Assembly (NCBI GenBank): GCA_023228995.1
Contig: JALOAD010000015.1
Coordinates: 1-64,000, forward strand
From: Candidatus Muiribacterium halophilum
GTDB taxonomy: Bacteria > Muiribacteriota > Muiribacteriia > Muiribacteriales > Muiribacteriaceae
DNA length: 64,000 nt
Reading direction: 5' to 3'
A model generated the notes under the pieces. The model had not been told where the DNA came from and did not search any database. It was given only the letters and a program-made list of their open reading frames with translations. Positions within the stretch are counted from its first letter, which is position 1. The number at the start of each line of letters is the position of its first letter. A program made the translations under genes and the position numbers. Shown here in pieces: positions 34,471 through 44,814 of the stretch.

Positions 34471-36240
34471 TCATCTTACTATCAGCATATAAAGGGAAAA
34501 TAAAAAAAGAAATATAAATATTAGAATTTTTGAATTTAATGGATTAAATATCTTTAAAGTATAAGAATTTTGTTCAAGTTTATCTATTACAAGCTCAATA
34601 TTATCTTCGTCAAATACAAAACCTCCATTTTTTTTACTTATATTTTCAAGAAAAACCATATCAGGTTTTAAATTAGATATCTCACTTAAAGAATCAAATA
34701 CACTAAAAAAATATGTTTTTTCATAAATAATCTTTGAATTAGCTTCAATTCTTGCATCAACACGATAATCTCCAGTGTTTTCTAGTAAATATTCAAGATT
34801 ATTCTCACCTTTTTTTTCTCCATTAATATAAAGAGATATGTTTTCAGAAAGATTACTTTTCACATCAATAAATAGTTTTTCTCCAATAACATAAGTTTTT
34901 CTATTATGAGAAAACCTAATACTTTCACTTGAACTTGAATAATATGAAATAAGACCAGAAAAAAATTTTTCATAAATATTAACAGGTATATCAGATACAT
35001 TTACAGCTTGTGAAAGAGATATCCTATATAAAGGACCAAATTTGAAAAGAATATATTTTCCTTTACCAAAACTAAAAACAGAAAGTAAATTTTTTTTAGT
35101 TGATGAATCATAAAGAAGATCTATTGAAGGTTTATTTATATCAATATCAACAAAATAATCATAATCTGATATTTTATCCCAAACTAAATTATTAGTTAAA
35201 ATTTTAGAAGATATTTCAAAAAAAGGAAATCTTCTGTATTTATCAGGAATTGAAAATGTATTTCTTTTTTTTACAATATTATCAGGTTTTCCAAAAAACG
35301 GAATTGTAAAATCTAATGAATTTTCACCTACAAAAAACATATAAAGCCCACCGTTTTCTATATATTCCCTAATTGTATCTTCTGAAAATAAAGAACTTTC
35401 AAATTCAATAACTGCATTATAAGAAGAATCAATGTTTTCTGATTTTTCATTTTTTATATCAAGTTTTCCGTGTTTTTTTAAAAAATTACCTAAAAAAGCT
35501 TTTTCAGGTCCAGGATAAACATAAGAAAGCAAGAATTTTTTAGTATCTTCAATAACAGTTATTTTAAATTCCCTTGTATTATTATCTTTATCTGTTTCTT
35601 CTTTAAATGGTATAACAGAAACTCTAAGATTATAAATACCTTTTTTTAATGAAATTCTTTTTTTGATTATATTAAGTCCTTTATATAATAATATTTCTTC
35701 TTTTTCACCATTAAATTCCAATATTGAATTTTTACTTTCATTTCCTTGTAAAAACACTTTAAAAACAAATTCATTTTCAATATTTTCAAATATATTTTCC
35801 GGCAAATCAATATCAGATATACTTATATCAAAATTTTCCTTTCTATCTTTTAGTCTTAAAGAAAATATTTTTGAAGCTGAATTAATCGATTTTTCAGGTG
35901 GATTCTGATTTCCATCACTAAGAAGTATTATATTTGAAAATAAAGGTGAAATTTCTGATACAGCTTTACTTATATCTGAAAGACCATTGTATTTTAGAGC
36001 TTTATTTTTATTTTTACTTAATATTCCAGAAAAAAAATAAACATTATCAATTCCTGTTTTTTTTTGAATTTGAATTCTTTTTTCATCAAGATCTTCAACA
36101 CTTAAAGAAACATCCTGAAGAATAACTGTATTTTTTGTAAAAGAAATTTTATTTTTTAATGAAATATCAATATCTACAATCAGAAAAATAATTAAAATTA
36201 ATAAAACTATTCTTAAAATCAATTTATAATTTAATTTCAA
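34471..36240 (-). CDS. Membrane protein of a MoxR/Bat operon (VWA-like, periplasmic)
   Basis: A 589-residue protein with one membrane helix at about 8-26 and another at the extreme C-terminus (about 567-587), leaving a large periplasmic part. Residues 35-125 (VILQDVSLSV, NIILLSDGNQNPP) look like a degenerate von Willebrand A or glutamine-amidotransferase-like fold, and CARDB/Ig-like strands follow. This matches the large membrane proteins that close MoxR-DUF58-BatA operons. It starts directly after the preceding gene. Function is inferred only from context. Confidence 0.6.
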   Translation of the reverse strand: MKLNYKLILRIVLLILIIFLIVDIDISLKNKISFTKNTVILQDVSLSVEDLDEKRIQIQKKTGIDNVYFFSGILSKNKNKALKYNGLSDISKAVSEISPLFSNIILLSDGNQNPPEKSINSASKIFSLRLKDRKENFDISISDIDLPENIFENIENEFVFKVFLQGNESKNSILEFNGEKEEILLYKGLNIIKKRISLKKGIYNLRVSVIPFKEETDKDNNTREFKITVIEDTKKFLLSYVYPGPEKAFLGNFLKKHGKLDIKNEKSENIDSSYNAVIEFESSLFSEDTIREYIENGGLYMFFVGENSLDFTIPFFGKPDNIVKKRNTFSIPDKYRRFPFFEISSKILTNNLVWDKISDYDYFVDIDINKPSIDLLYDSSTKKNLLSVFSFGKGKYILFKFGPLYRISLSQAVNVSDIPVNIYEKFFSGLISYYSSSSESIRFSHNRKTYVIGEKLFIDVKSNLSENISLYINGEKKGENNLEYLLENTGDYRVDARIEANSKIIYEKTYFFSVFDSLSEISNLKPDMVFLENISKKNGGFVFDEDNIELVIDKLEQNSYTLKIFNPLNSKILIFIFLFLFSLYMLIVR

Positions 36241-37989
36241 TTATATCCTCCATTTATCACAAAGATAAAATTCAAATAACATAAGAATTAAAGCTAATAC
36301 AAGAAGTATTTTATCTATTTTTATTTTTTTAAGAGATTTTTCAATATCATCGTATACAAAAATATCTTTTGTATATACAGATTTATTACTTTCTTCAATT
36401 GGAATATTGAGAAATATCCTTTCTCCTTCAAAATCATAAATACCAGGTTTTACAAAACAAACACTTTCATTTGAAGAAGAAATACATCTAAAAGGAATAT
36501 TTTCTTGTCTAACATTATAATATCCTATTTTTTCTTCAAGAATAATATTTAATACTTCATATACAAAATATGGTGAAAATACTATATCTGTAGATTCTTC
36601 TGATAATATTCTATTAAAAAAATATACTGTACTTTTTCCTATATTATATTTTATAAGAGCTGGATTTCTATCATTATAATAAGCTATAACTTCTTCCTCA
36701 TTAAAATCTTTTAAAAAAAATATATTAAAAAAAGAAAGATTTTCAAAACCAAGTTTATTTTCAATTTTTCTTGTACCACCTGTTTTTTCAATTATTTTAG
36801 CTTTTAATATTCCTTTTTCATTAAGAAGATTAAACTTATTTACATTATCTTGAGGAAATATAAGTATTGTTTTACCTTTTTCTATAATTTCCTCAATATC
36901 AGATATAGAATTTTCCAAATTATTTGTATCATTAATTATAAGTATATGACTTTCATCAACTCTTGCATTATTAATAGAACTAATATTAAACGGGTTATAG
37001 TTTGAATTTGAAAGAAAAAGATTTTTCAAAAAATAATTAAGTTTTTCCCCTGAATAAAGAATGTTTATATTATTTATTGATTTTAAACCAAAATAATAAG
37101 TATTATCCCATTCAATAATATCACCTGAAATTTTAACATAAAAATCATGAATAGAATTGTTTTCAAGTTTTATATTAAAAAATAATTTTTTTTCAAATTG
37201 TGCTTCTATTATATCACTTTTTTCAGCAATAAGAACATCATTATAATAAAGTTCTGACTTAAAAGGAATAGAATAATCAGAATCATTAAAAAAATTAATT
37301 CCAATCAAGTTTTCTTGACCTGAAAAAGCTGGTGAAGGTAAAATTATATTTTTTACATATATATTACTTTTCCAATTTTTGCCAATATTAACAAAATTAA
37401 TATTTTTAAGATTATTATTATCTCTAATATTTTTAAAATTTATTTCTTGATTATCTGAAAACACAATAATCTTACCATTCAAAGACGATTCTGAATATAT
37501 AAATCTTAAATTCTCTTCAACATCAAATATACCTTTATAAATTTCCATTGAAGAAAGATTTCTTTCTACTGAAGGTATTCCATTTTTATAAAAAATATAA
37601 AATATATTGTTTTTTTTATTTTGCTTTTTAATTGTTTTGAGTTGTCTTTCAATTTCATTTACATAATAATCTTTATCTTTATAAGAACTTAAAACAGAAG
37701 TTGAATTATCAACAATTACAATGATTTTAGCTGAATTTACAGTTGACATTGTATTTAATGATAGTGAAGCTGCTGCAAAGACAACATTACAAATTATTAA
37801 AATTCTTAAAAGCATTAAAAACAACGCTTTATAATCTAATTTTTTCTTTGTCTTTTTCATAACATCTTTTATAAATCTTGAAGTAGGAAAAAATATTTCT
37901 TCAATTTGAGTTCTTCTAAGAAAAAACAGTATTATTGGAATTATTGCAAATAGCAAAAAATACAAAAAAACAGCATTTAATACGCTCAT
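36241..37989 (-). CDS. BatA/aerotolerance-type membrane protein
   Basis: A 582-residue protein with the BatA N-terminal signature: a first membrane helix (LYFLLFAIIPIILFFLRR), then a basic cytosolic stretch, a second helix at about 55-80, and a VWA-like domain from about 88 (IIVIVDNSTSVLSSY). A final membrane helix is near the C-terminus. It overlaps the DUF58 gene by 4 bp. In other bacteria these operons are linked to stress tolerance and to assembly or maturation of envelope enzymes. Confidence 0.7.
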   Translation of the reverse strand: MSVLNAVFLYFLLFAIIPIILFFLRRTQIEEIFFPTSRFIKDVMKKTKKKLDYKALFLMLLRILIICNVVFAAASLSLNTMSTVNSAKIIVIVDNSTSVLSSYKDKDYYVNEIERQLKTIKKQNKKNNIFYIFYKNGIPSVERNLSSMEIYKGIFDVEENLRFIYSESSLNGKIIVFSDNQEINFKNIRDNNNLKNINFVNIGKNWKSNIYVKNIILPSPAFSGQENLIGINFFNDSDYSIPFKSELYYNDVLIAEKSDIIEAQFEKKLFFNIKLENNSIHDFYVKISGDIIEWDNTYYFGLKSINNINILYSGEKLNYFLKNLFLSNSNYNPFNISSINNARVDESHILIINDTNNLENSISDIEEIIEKGKTILIFPQDNVNKFNLLNEKGILKAKIIEKTGGTRKIENKLGFENLSFFNIFFLKDFNEEEVIAYYNDRNPALIKYNIGKSTVYFFNRILSEESTDIVFSPYFVYEVLNIILEEKIGYYNVRQENIPFRCISSSNESVCFVKPGIYDFEGERIFLNIPIEESNKSVYTKDIFVYDDIEKSLKKIKIDKILLVLALILMLFEFYLCDKWRI

Positions 37990-38861
37990 GTTCTTCTACC
38001 AAAAAAACTATTTAAAATTTCTACAGGATTATCATCTGTTGAAACATTTATATAACCAATACCACTTTCATAACATATATTTCTGATTTTTTCTTGATTT
38101 TTTTTAAATGCTTCTTTATAATTTTCTCTAATATTATCAGCATTTACTCTGAATCTTTCATTAGTTTCAGAATCTATAAATATTTTTTCACGACTATATG
38201 GAAAATCTTTTTCTCTTTTATCATATATATGAAATACAATTACTTGATTTTTTCTATGCTTAAAATAACTTATAGACTTTTTAAGGTTTTCAGAATCATC
38301 TATCATATCAGAAATAAGTATTATAAGACCTCTTTTTTTCATTATTCTTGAAAAATTTAAAAACGAGTATGAAAAATCTGTATTGCCAGATATTTTAATG
38401 TTTTCTAGAAATTTAATAAGATTTGAAAAATGTTGACCTTTGTTTGAAGCTGGAAGAACTGATTTGATTTTTTCTGAAAAATCAGCCATACCAACAACAT
38501 CCATCTGTCTCATAAAAATATAAGCAAGACTTGCTGACAGCATTTTAGCATAAAAAAGCTTTGAAATATCTTTTGAGTTTTCAAATTTCATAGATTTTGA
38601 AGAATCCAGTAATATCCATACATGCATATTAGTTTCTTCTTCAAATTTTTTAACATATAACTTATCTGTCTTACCCCAGAGTTTCCAATCAATATTTTTA
38701 AGCTCATCTCCAAATTCATATGGCCTATACTCAGAAAACTCAATATTAACACCAGAATATGGACTTTTATGAAATCCATATAAAAATCCTTCAACAACTT
38801 TATCAGCCACAAATTTAAGATTTTTTAATTTATATAATTCTTCAGGATTAAAAAAACTCAT
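37986..38861 (-). CDS. DUF58 domain protein (VWA-like)
   Basis: A 291-residue protein with the DUF58 core: GVNIEFSEYRPYEFGDELKNIDWKLW (seen in part), followed by VWILLDSSKSM, a VWA-type metal site (DxSxS), and VVGMADFSEKIK. DUF58 proteins act with MoxR ATPases. It overlaps moxR and the BatA-like gene by 4 bp each, so translation is coupled. Confidence 0.88.
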   Translation of the reverse strand: MSFFNPEELYKLKNLKFVADKVVEGFLYGFHKSPYSGVNIEFSEYRPYEFGDELKNIDWKLWGKTDKLYVKKFEEETNMHVWILLDSSKSMKFENSKDISKLFYAKMLSASLAYIFMRQMDVVGMADFSEKIKSVLPASNKGQHFSNLIKFLENIKISGNTDFSYSFLNFSRIMKKRGLIILISDMIDDSENLKKSISYFKHRKNQVIVFHIYDKREKDFPYSREKIFIDSETNERFRVNADNIRENYKEAFKKNQEKIRNICYESGIGYINVSTDDNPVEILNSFFGRRT

Positions 38862-39820
38862 AATTTTTCAAGAATTTCTTCAATTATAGTATTTTTACTC
38901 ACACCATCAGCTTCTGCTGAAAAATTGGAAATTATTCTGTGTTTTAAAACAGGTTTTACCATATCAATAATATCTTTTTCACATACAGCAAATCTACCTG
39001 ATAAAACTGCATTAGCTTTTGCAGCAAGTATAAGACTTTGAGAAGCCCTTGGACCAGCACCATAAGAAAGCCATTTTACAGCAGTAGCATTTCCTTCCGA
39101 AGGTCTTGTAGCTCGTATTATATCAACAGCCATCTCAACATACTCAGAAGATACCGGAACTTGTCTAATTATATTTTGCACATCAATTATATCTTGTTTT
39201 GATAGTACTTTTTCACAAATTGCTTTATATGCAGAAGTAGTATTGTTTACAATCTCGATTTCTTCTTGTCTTTGAGGATAATCAATATCAATCTGAAAAA
39301 TAAATCTATCAAGTTGAGCTTCAGGTAAAGGATATGTGCCTTCTTGCTCAATTGGATTTTGAGTTGCAAGTACAAGAAAAGGTTCATCCATTATATAATC
39401 ATTGCCGTTTACTGTAACAATATGCTCTTGCATTGCCTGCAAAAGTGCTGCTTGAGTCTTTGGAGGTGTTCTATTTATTTCATCTGCTAGAATTATATTT
39501 GAAAACACAGGACCTTTAATAAATCTGTAATATCTACTTTTATCAGATTTTTCCTCAATTATTTCAGAACCAGTTATATCTGATGGCATAAGATCAGGCG
39601 TAAACTGAATTCTTTTAAAATCAAGTCCAAGACATTCACAAAGTGTAGATACCATAAGAGTTTTAGCAAGACCCGGAACTCCAACTATAAGACAATGTCC
39701 TCTGGTCATAAGTGCTATAAGCAATAGTTTTACTATATGCTGCTGACCAATTATAACTTTTGACATTTCAATTTTTAGTTTTTCATAAGAATTATTGACT
39801 TTTTCTATTTTTTCTATCAT
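38858..39820 (-). CDS. MoxR family AAA+ ATPase
   Basis: A 320-residue AAA_3 ATPase. Walker A GVPGLAKT (about 37-44), Walker B ILADEINR, sensor 1 LATQNPIEQEGTYPLPEAQLDRF (in part), and the C-terminal lid are intact. MoxR proteins act as chaperone-like ATPases with VWA-domain partners, here the following three genes. It has a GGAGGAAG ribosome site right after the terminator-like hairpin at 39841-39882. Confidence 0.93.
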   Translation of the reverse strand: MIEKIEKVNNSYEKLKIEMSKVIIGQQHIVKLLLIALMTRGHCLIVGVPGLAKTLMVSTLCECLGLDFKRIQFTPDLMPSDITGSEIIEEKSDKSRYYRFIKGPVFSNIILADEINRTPPKTQAALLQAMQEHIVTVNGNDYIMDEPFLVLATQNPIEQEGTYPLPEAQLDRFIFQIDIDYPQRQEEIEIVNNTTSAYKAICEKVLSKQDIIDVQNIIRQVPVSSEYVEMAVDIIRATRPSEGNATAVKWLSYGAGPRASQSLILAAKANAVLSGRFAVCEKDIIDMVKPVLKHRIISNFSAEADGVSKNTIIEEILEKL

Positions 39821-39829
39821 TCTTCCTCC

Positions 39830-39882
39830 AAAAAAAATGAGGTAATACTTACTCTGCTCTATTTATTCAGAAGAGTATTACC
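39830..39882 (-). terminator. Intrinsic terminator between the pilus and MoxR operons
   Basis: On the minus strand GGTAATACT and AGTATTACC (39882-39874 and 39849-39841) form a nine-pair stem, followed by TCA and a run of T (39837-39830). It lies after pilC and just ahead of the moxR ribosome site, so it might also modulate moxR. Confidence 0.6.
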
Positions 39883-39891
39883 CCAATACAT

Positions 39892-39970
39892 AATTATTCA
39901 TTATTTATTCTTAATTTTTCATTATTCATTATTAATTATTAATTTTTCATTTTTCATTTTTCATTATTTA
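39892..39970. repeat. AT-only tandem tract after the pilC stop
   Basis: Irregular tandem units of TTATTCATTATT, TAATTATTAAT and TTTTTCAT fill the gap directly downstream of pilC. It is simple sequence with no coding potential. Confidence 0.65.
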
Positions 39971-39973
39971 TCA

Positions 39974-41176
39974 CTAACCAGCCTGATTAATCATTTCAAG
40001 CATAGGCATAAATATAGCAAGTACTATTCCCCCAATAACAACACCCATGAATACAATAACAATCGGCTCAATTATAGAAGTAAGTCCTTTTACCGCTGTA
40101 TCAACTTCCTGATCATAAAAATCAGCAACTTTACTTAACATTACATCAAGTTCACCTGTTTCTTCACCAACTGCTATCATCTGAATAACCATTGGAGGAA
40201 ACACTGCACTTTGTTTAAGAGGTTCAGATATACTTTCCCCTTCTTTAATAGATACTCTTGTTTTAAGAACAGCTTCTGTAATAATTACATTGCCAGCTGT
40301 ATTTGCTGTAACCTCAAGAGCTTGAAGTATAGGAACACCGGCTGATATCAATGTACCTAATGTTCTTGTAAACTTAGATACAGCAACTTTTCTTAGTAAA
40401 TTACCAATACCTGGTAATACAAGAGAATAAGTATCAAGAAGTCTTCTCCCTTGTTTAGTATCAAAGAATTTTTTTACACCCCATATTCCAAAACCAATTC
40501 CAATTATAATAATTATAAAATATTTCTGGAAAAAAGATGAAAGTCCTAATAATATCCTAGTTGGAAGCGGTAATGTTGCATCTCCCATACCTTCGAATAT
40601 TTGCTGGAAATTCGGAAGTACAAAAGTTATAAGAAATATAACAACAAGTATTGCAACTGAAAATACAACTGCTGGATATGTCAAAGCACCTTTTACTTTT
40701 GCTTTAAGCTGTTCTGAACTTTCTAGATAATTTGCCAATCTTTCAAGAATCTGATCAAGAATACCACCAGCTTCACCAGCTCTAACTAAATCGCAAAATA
40801 AAACACTAAAAACCAAAGGATGTCGTCCTAAAGCTGATGAGAATGTAGAACCTGATTCAACATCATTTCTAACTTGAATCACTATTTCTCTAAAAGCTGG
40901 GTTTTCAACTTGATCTTCCATAATATTAAGACATCTTACAAGATTAACTCCTGATCCTATCATTGTCGCAAACTGTCTTGCAAAAATTGATACTTCAGAA
41001 GTTTTAACCTTTTTTTTAAAAAAAGTCATTTCTTTGCTTTTCTCTTTTAGAGGGCCAACGATAAAATATCCTTTTTCTTTTAACTTCGCAATAGCCATAT
41101 CTTTACTAGAACTATCAATTTCTCCAGTAAGAGTTTTTCCATCACGGGTCTTGACCTTGTAAGTATATTTTGGCAT
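39974..41176 (-). CDS. pilC: Type IV pilus/type II secretion inner-membrane platform protein PilC
   Basis: A 400-residue GspF/PilC protein with two T2SSF domains and three membrane helices (about 168-190, 218-238, 372-393). The start PKYTYKVKTRDGKTLTGEID, FARQFATMIGSGVNL and VGEETGELDVMLSKVADFYDQEV (in part) are typical. It forms the platform on which the PilB and PilT motors act. It lies 63 bp after pilT in the same operon. Confidence 0.94.
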   Translation of the reverse strand: MPKYTYKVKTRDGKTLTGEIDSSSKDMAIAKLKEKGYFIVGPLKEKSKEMTFFKKKVKTSEVSIFARQFATMIGSGVNLVRCLNIMEDQVENPAFREIVIQVRNDVESGSTFSSALGRHPLVFSVLFCDLVRAGEAGGILDQILERLANYLESSEQLKAKVKGALTYPAVVFSVAILVVIFLITFVLPNFQQIFEGMGDATLPLPTRILLGLSSFFQKYFIIIIIGIGFGIWGVKKFFDTKQGRRLLDTYSLVLPGIGNLLRKVAVSKFTRTLGTLISAGVPILQALEVTANTAGNVIITEAVLKTRVSIKEGESISEPLKQSAVFPPMVIQMIAVGEETGELDVMLSKVADFYDQEVDTAVKGLTSIIEPIVIVFMGVVIGGIVLAIFMPMLEMINQAG

Positions 41177-41239
41177 TTTACTGAACTCTCCCTATATAGT
41201 TTTGTGCAATAAAGAATCAATCTTTTATATAGTATTTTA

Positions 41240-42304
41240 TTACATAGAAGATTTAAGCATTCTCTTTAATTCGTCAGGATACATAGTAGCATTAAGTGCA
41301 TTATCCATAGTTACCAACCCTTTATGATACAATGTGGCAAGACTCTGTTCAAAAGTCTGCATACCTTGATTCTGACTAGTCTGCATAACAGTATATATCT
41401 GATGCACCTTAGATTCTCTAATAAGATTCTGCACTGCTGAATTGTTTATAAGAACTTCACATGCAGGAATTCTACCTTTACCGCTTGCAAGCGGAAGAAG
41501 ATTCTGAGCTACAACAGCCTGAATAACAAAAGATAACTGAGTTCTTATCTGTTGTTGTTGATAAGAAGGAAACACATCAATAATTCTGTTTATAGTCTGA
41601 GCAGCATCTGTTGTATGCAAAGTAGCAAAAACAAGATGTCCTGTTTCTGCAAGGGTCAATGCTGATTCAAATGTTTCAAGATCTCGCATTTCTCCAATAA
41701 GTATAACATCAGGATCCTGTCTTAGAACATGCTTAAGAGCACCTTTAAAACTTGTTGTATCCTGACCTAATTCTCTCTGATTTATAATTGATTTTTTATG
41801 ATAATGTAAATATTCTATTGGATCTTCAATTGTAAGAATATGACATTTTCTTGTTCTGTTTATTATGTCTATTACAGCAGCAAGAGAAGTCGATTTTCCT
41901 GAACCTGTAGGTCCTGTTACAAGAACAAGTCCTTTAGCAAGTTTTGCGAATTCTTTAACTTTATCAGGAAGACTCAATTCTTCAATACTAGGTATTTTAG
42001 ATGGAATAACCCTAAAAGCAGCTCCAATACATCCTCTTTGTTTATAAACATTTACCCTAAATCTACCAAACCCATGAACAGAATAAGAAAGATCAAGTTC
42101 TTTTTTTTCTTCAAATTCTTTTTGCTGATCAGCATTTAGCATATTATATATAAGACTTCTAGTATCCATTGGAGTAAGAATATCAAGATCAGTTGCTATA
42201 AGTTCGCCATCGACCCTAATAATAGGCGATGCTCCAACTGTAAGATGTAGATCTGATGCTTCATTATCGATTACCAAATTTAACAGATCATTTAAAACAA
42301 ACAT
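41240..42304 (-). CDS. pilT: Pilus retraction ATPase PilT
   Basis: A 354-residue PilT. Walker A GPTGSGKST, the Asp and His boxes (LTIEDPIEYLH, LHTTDA), Walker B LIGEMRDLETF, and the C-terminal NLIRESKVHQIYTVMQTS (the AIRNLIRE element) mark it as a retraction motor rather than an assembly ATPase. It implies twitching motility or DNA uptake by pilus retraction. Located 13 bp after pilB. Confidence 0.95.
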   Translation of the reverse strand: MFVLNDLLNLVIDNEASDLHLTVGASPIIRVDGELIATDLDILTPMDTRSLIYNMLNADQQKEFEEKKELDLSYSVHGFGRFRVNVYKQRGCIGAAFRVIPSKIPSIEELSLPDKVKEFAKLAKGLVLVTGPTGSGKSTSLAAVIDIINRTRKCHILTIEDPIEYLHYHKKSIINQRELGQDTTSFKGALKHVLRQDPDVILIGEMRDLETFESALTLAETGHLVFATLHTTDAAQTINRIIDVFPSYQQQQIRTQLSFVIQAVVAQNLLPLASGKGRIPACEVLINNSAVQNLIRESKVHQIYTVMQTSQNQGMQTFEQSLATLYHKGLVTMDNALNATMYPDELKRMLKSSM

Positions 42305-42317
42305 TATTCCTCCTAAA

Positions 42318-44048
42318 TTATGCTACGGTAACTGAAGTTACTTGTTCGACTGTTGTTGTTCCTAAAAGAAGTTTTCTTAAACCTGATTCTCTAAGAGTGT
42401 ACATTCCTTCAGCTCTTGCAACTTTTCTTACTTCGGTGACTGATTTTTTTTGAATTATCATTTCTTTTAAATTTTCGCTTATAGGCATAACTTCATAAAC
42501 ACCAGTTCTACCTTTATAACCTTCGTTATTACACATTTCACAGCCTTTCCCTTTATAAAATACCAGATTGTTAAGATCTATATTTTTCATACCTAATTTT
42601 ATTAGAAGTTCTGGAGTCAAACCAAGGCTTTTCACAAGTTCAGGTTTTGGTTTATATTCAATTTTACAATTATTACATATAGTTCTAACAAGTCTCTGTG
42701 CCTGAACTAGTATAACAGAAGTAGCAACCATATACGATTCCACACCCATATCAATAAGTCTTCCAACAGTTGACGCAGCATCATTTGTATGTAGAGTGGA
42801 AAGCACTAGATGTCCTGTAAGAGAAGCTTTAATCGCAATCTCAGCAGTTTCATAATCTCGAATCTCTCCAACCATTATAATATCAGGATCTTGTCTCAAA
42901 AATGATCTTAAGGCTGCTGCAAAAGTAAGTCCAATCTCTGGTCTACACTGAACTTGATTTATACCATGAAGATTATACTCAACAGGGTCTTCAGCAGTCA
43001 TTATATTAACATCTGGTGTATTTAGTCTATGAAGTCCTGAATAAAGTGTAGTTGATTTACCAGAACCGGTCGGACCTGTCACTAGAAGAATTCCATTAGG
43101 CTGTTCTAAAGCTCTATTGAATCTTTTAAGCGATTCAGGTTCAAAACCTGATTTTGTAAGGTCAACATTAAGATTTGACTGATCAAGTATTCTCATAACT
43201 ATTTTTTCACCATATTGACATGGTAATGAAGAAACTCGAAGATCTATTGGTTTACCATTAACTTTTATTTTTATCTTTCCATCCTGCGGAAGTCTTTTTT
43301 CTGCAATATCAAGTTTACTCATAATCTTTACACGAGAAGTTATAGCAGCCTGAGCTTTTTTAGGTGGATTCATTCTATTATGGAGAACACCATCATATCT
43401 AAACCTAACTCTAAGATCTTTTTCATAAGGTTCAATATGAATATCAGAAATTCCGCCTTCAACAGCTTGAGTTATTAAAAGGTTAACAAGTTTGATTATG
43501 GGAGCATCATTTTCGCCAAGTTCTGCATCAAGATCATCAAGATTATCAAGAGATTCTTTCTCTTTACCAATATCTGCAAGATCTTCAATAAGATTACTAA
43601 CCTGACTATCTGCTCCAAACGCATTATCAAGTGCAGTACCTATATCTGAAGAAGTAGCAACAACAGGTTTTACAGACAAACCGGTCATAAGCTGTATATC
43701 ATCAATTGCAAGTATATTGAGTGGATCTACCATTGCAACAGTAAGTTTATTTCCAACTTTATTAATTGGAATAAGCTGATATCTTCTTGCAATATGCTCA
43801 GGTACAGTCCTAGCAATTGCAGGGTCAATAAGGTAAGTTGCAAGATTGACATAAGGAATTTTCATCTGTTTTGCCAATGCTTCAACCATATCAGTTTCTG
43901 ATACAAGATCCATTTCTACAAAAATCTTTCCTAGTCTTTTACCAGTCTTTTTTTGAATCTGCAAAGCTTTTTGAAGTTGTTCCTCGTCTATAAGCCCTTC
44001 CTCAAGAAGAGCATCTCCAATCCTGAGTCTTTTAATTGGCATTACCAT
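42318..44048 (-). CDS. pilB: Pilus assembly ATPase PilB with MshEN domain
   Basis: A 576-residue PilB/GspE. The N-terminal MshEN domain has RIGDALLEEGLIDEEQLQKAL, matching the RLGxxLxxxG c-di-GMP-binding pattern; the second half-motif (RLGKIFVEMD) is less perfect. The ATPase has GPTGSGKSTTLYSGL, a Walker B MVGEIRD, and the zinc tetracysteine CxxC...CxxC near the C-terminus. GAGGTGAT lies 5 nt before the chosen ATG. It overlaps aroE by 17 bp. C-di-GMP control of extension is plausible given the HD-GYP protein at 10815. Confidence 0.94.
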   Translation of the reverse strand: MVMPIKRLRIGDALLEEGLIDEEQLQKALQIQKKTGKRLGKIFVEMDLVSETDMVEALAKQMKIPYVNLATYLIDPAIARTVPEHIARRYQLIPINKVGNKLTVAMVDPLNILAIDDIQLMTGLSVKPVVATSSDIGTALDNAFGADSQVSNLIEDLADIGKEKESLDNLDDLDAELGENDAPIIKLVNLLITQAVEGGISDIHIEPYEKDLRVRFRYDGVLHNRMNPPKKAQAAITSRVKIMSKLDIAEKRLPQDGKIKIKVNGKPIDLRVSSLPCQYGEKIVMRILDQSNLNVDLTKSGFEPESLKRFNRALEQPNGILLVTGPTGSGKSTTLYSGLHRLNTPDVNIMTAEDPVEYNLHGINQVQCRPEIGLTFAAALRSFLRQDPDIIMVGEIRDYETAEIAIKASLTGHLVLSTLHTNDAASTVGRLIDMGVESYMVATSVILVQAQRLVRTICNNCKIEYKPKPELVKSLGLTPELLIKLGMKNIDLNNLVFYKGKGCEMCNNEGYKGRTGVYEVMPISENLKEMIIQKKSVTEVRKVARAEGMYTLRESGLRKLLLGTTTVEQVTSVTVA

Positions 44049-44814
44049 TTTTTATCACCTCGGTCAAATACTTGTCTATACAATAATAATCGTCAAAAAC
44101 ATCTATTCCGGTAAATATTTTAAAGTTTATCAAAGCTTGCTCAATCAATAATATTACACCATTATAAAAGGCTAAATTATTGATATTATAGTTAACATCA
44201 AAGATTTTATCACAATCAAAATTCGTTTTCAATTTATTGTCAATAACATTTACCGGTGTCGAATTTACAAAAAAATAACCTCTATACCTTTTTATATCAT
44301 TATATTCAATTAAATCATTTGAATATTTTTTTAAAAACTCATCTTTATTTGCTTTATACTTGTTTCTTGTAATAAAAACAGGTTTTATATTAAAATTTTT
44401 GTATAAAGAGTAAGCTATGCTTTTTGCCGTTATACCGGTTCCTGCAATAATAAAGTTTTTGGAAAGTATTTTATTTCTTTTAATAAAATTCACAAATCCA
44501 TCTCCGTCTGTGTTAAAAGAAAAAAATCTATTTTTAATTTTTATTACTGTATTTGCACCACCAATAATCTTTACATCCTCTGAAGGTTCAGTATATTTAA
44601 CTATTTCTTTTTTAAAAGGATATGTTACATTGAATCCTTGCAGATTTTTAATTTTTATCAATGCACTTATAACTTCATCAAATACATTTATAGAAAATGA
44701 AAAGCCTGAATAACAATTATTTAGGTTGTATTTTTTAAAAAGAAAATTATAGATTTCAGGCGATAATGAACGAGAAATATCTTCCCCAATTAAAAAATAA
44801 GAATCAATAAACAT
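44032..44814 (-). CDS. aroE: Shikimate dehydrogenase
   Basis: A 260-residue AroE, reducing 3-dehydroshikimate with NADPH. SRSLSPEIYN, the catalytic Lys in NVTYPFKKE, GGANTV, NTDGDGF and the glycine-rich IIAGTGITAKS are present. The protein is a little shorter and more divergent than typical AroE. It sits between a STAS gene (11-bp overlap) and pilB (17-bp overlap), so pilus and aromatic-pathway genes are co-transcribed. Confidence 0.9.
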   Translation of the reverse strand: MFIDSYFLIGEDISRSLSPEIYNFLFKKYNLNNCYSGFSFSINVFDEVISALIKIKNLQGFNVTYPFKKEIVKYTEPSEDVKIIGGANTVIKIKNRFFSFNTDGDGFVNFIKRNKILSKNFIIAGTGITAKSIAYSLYKNFNIKPVFITRNKYKANKDEFLKKYSNDLIEYNDIKRYRGYFFVNSTPVNVIDNKLKTNFDCDKIFDVNYNINNLAFYNGVILLIEQALINFKIFTGIDVFDDYYCIDKYLTEVIKNGNAN

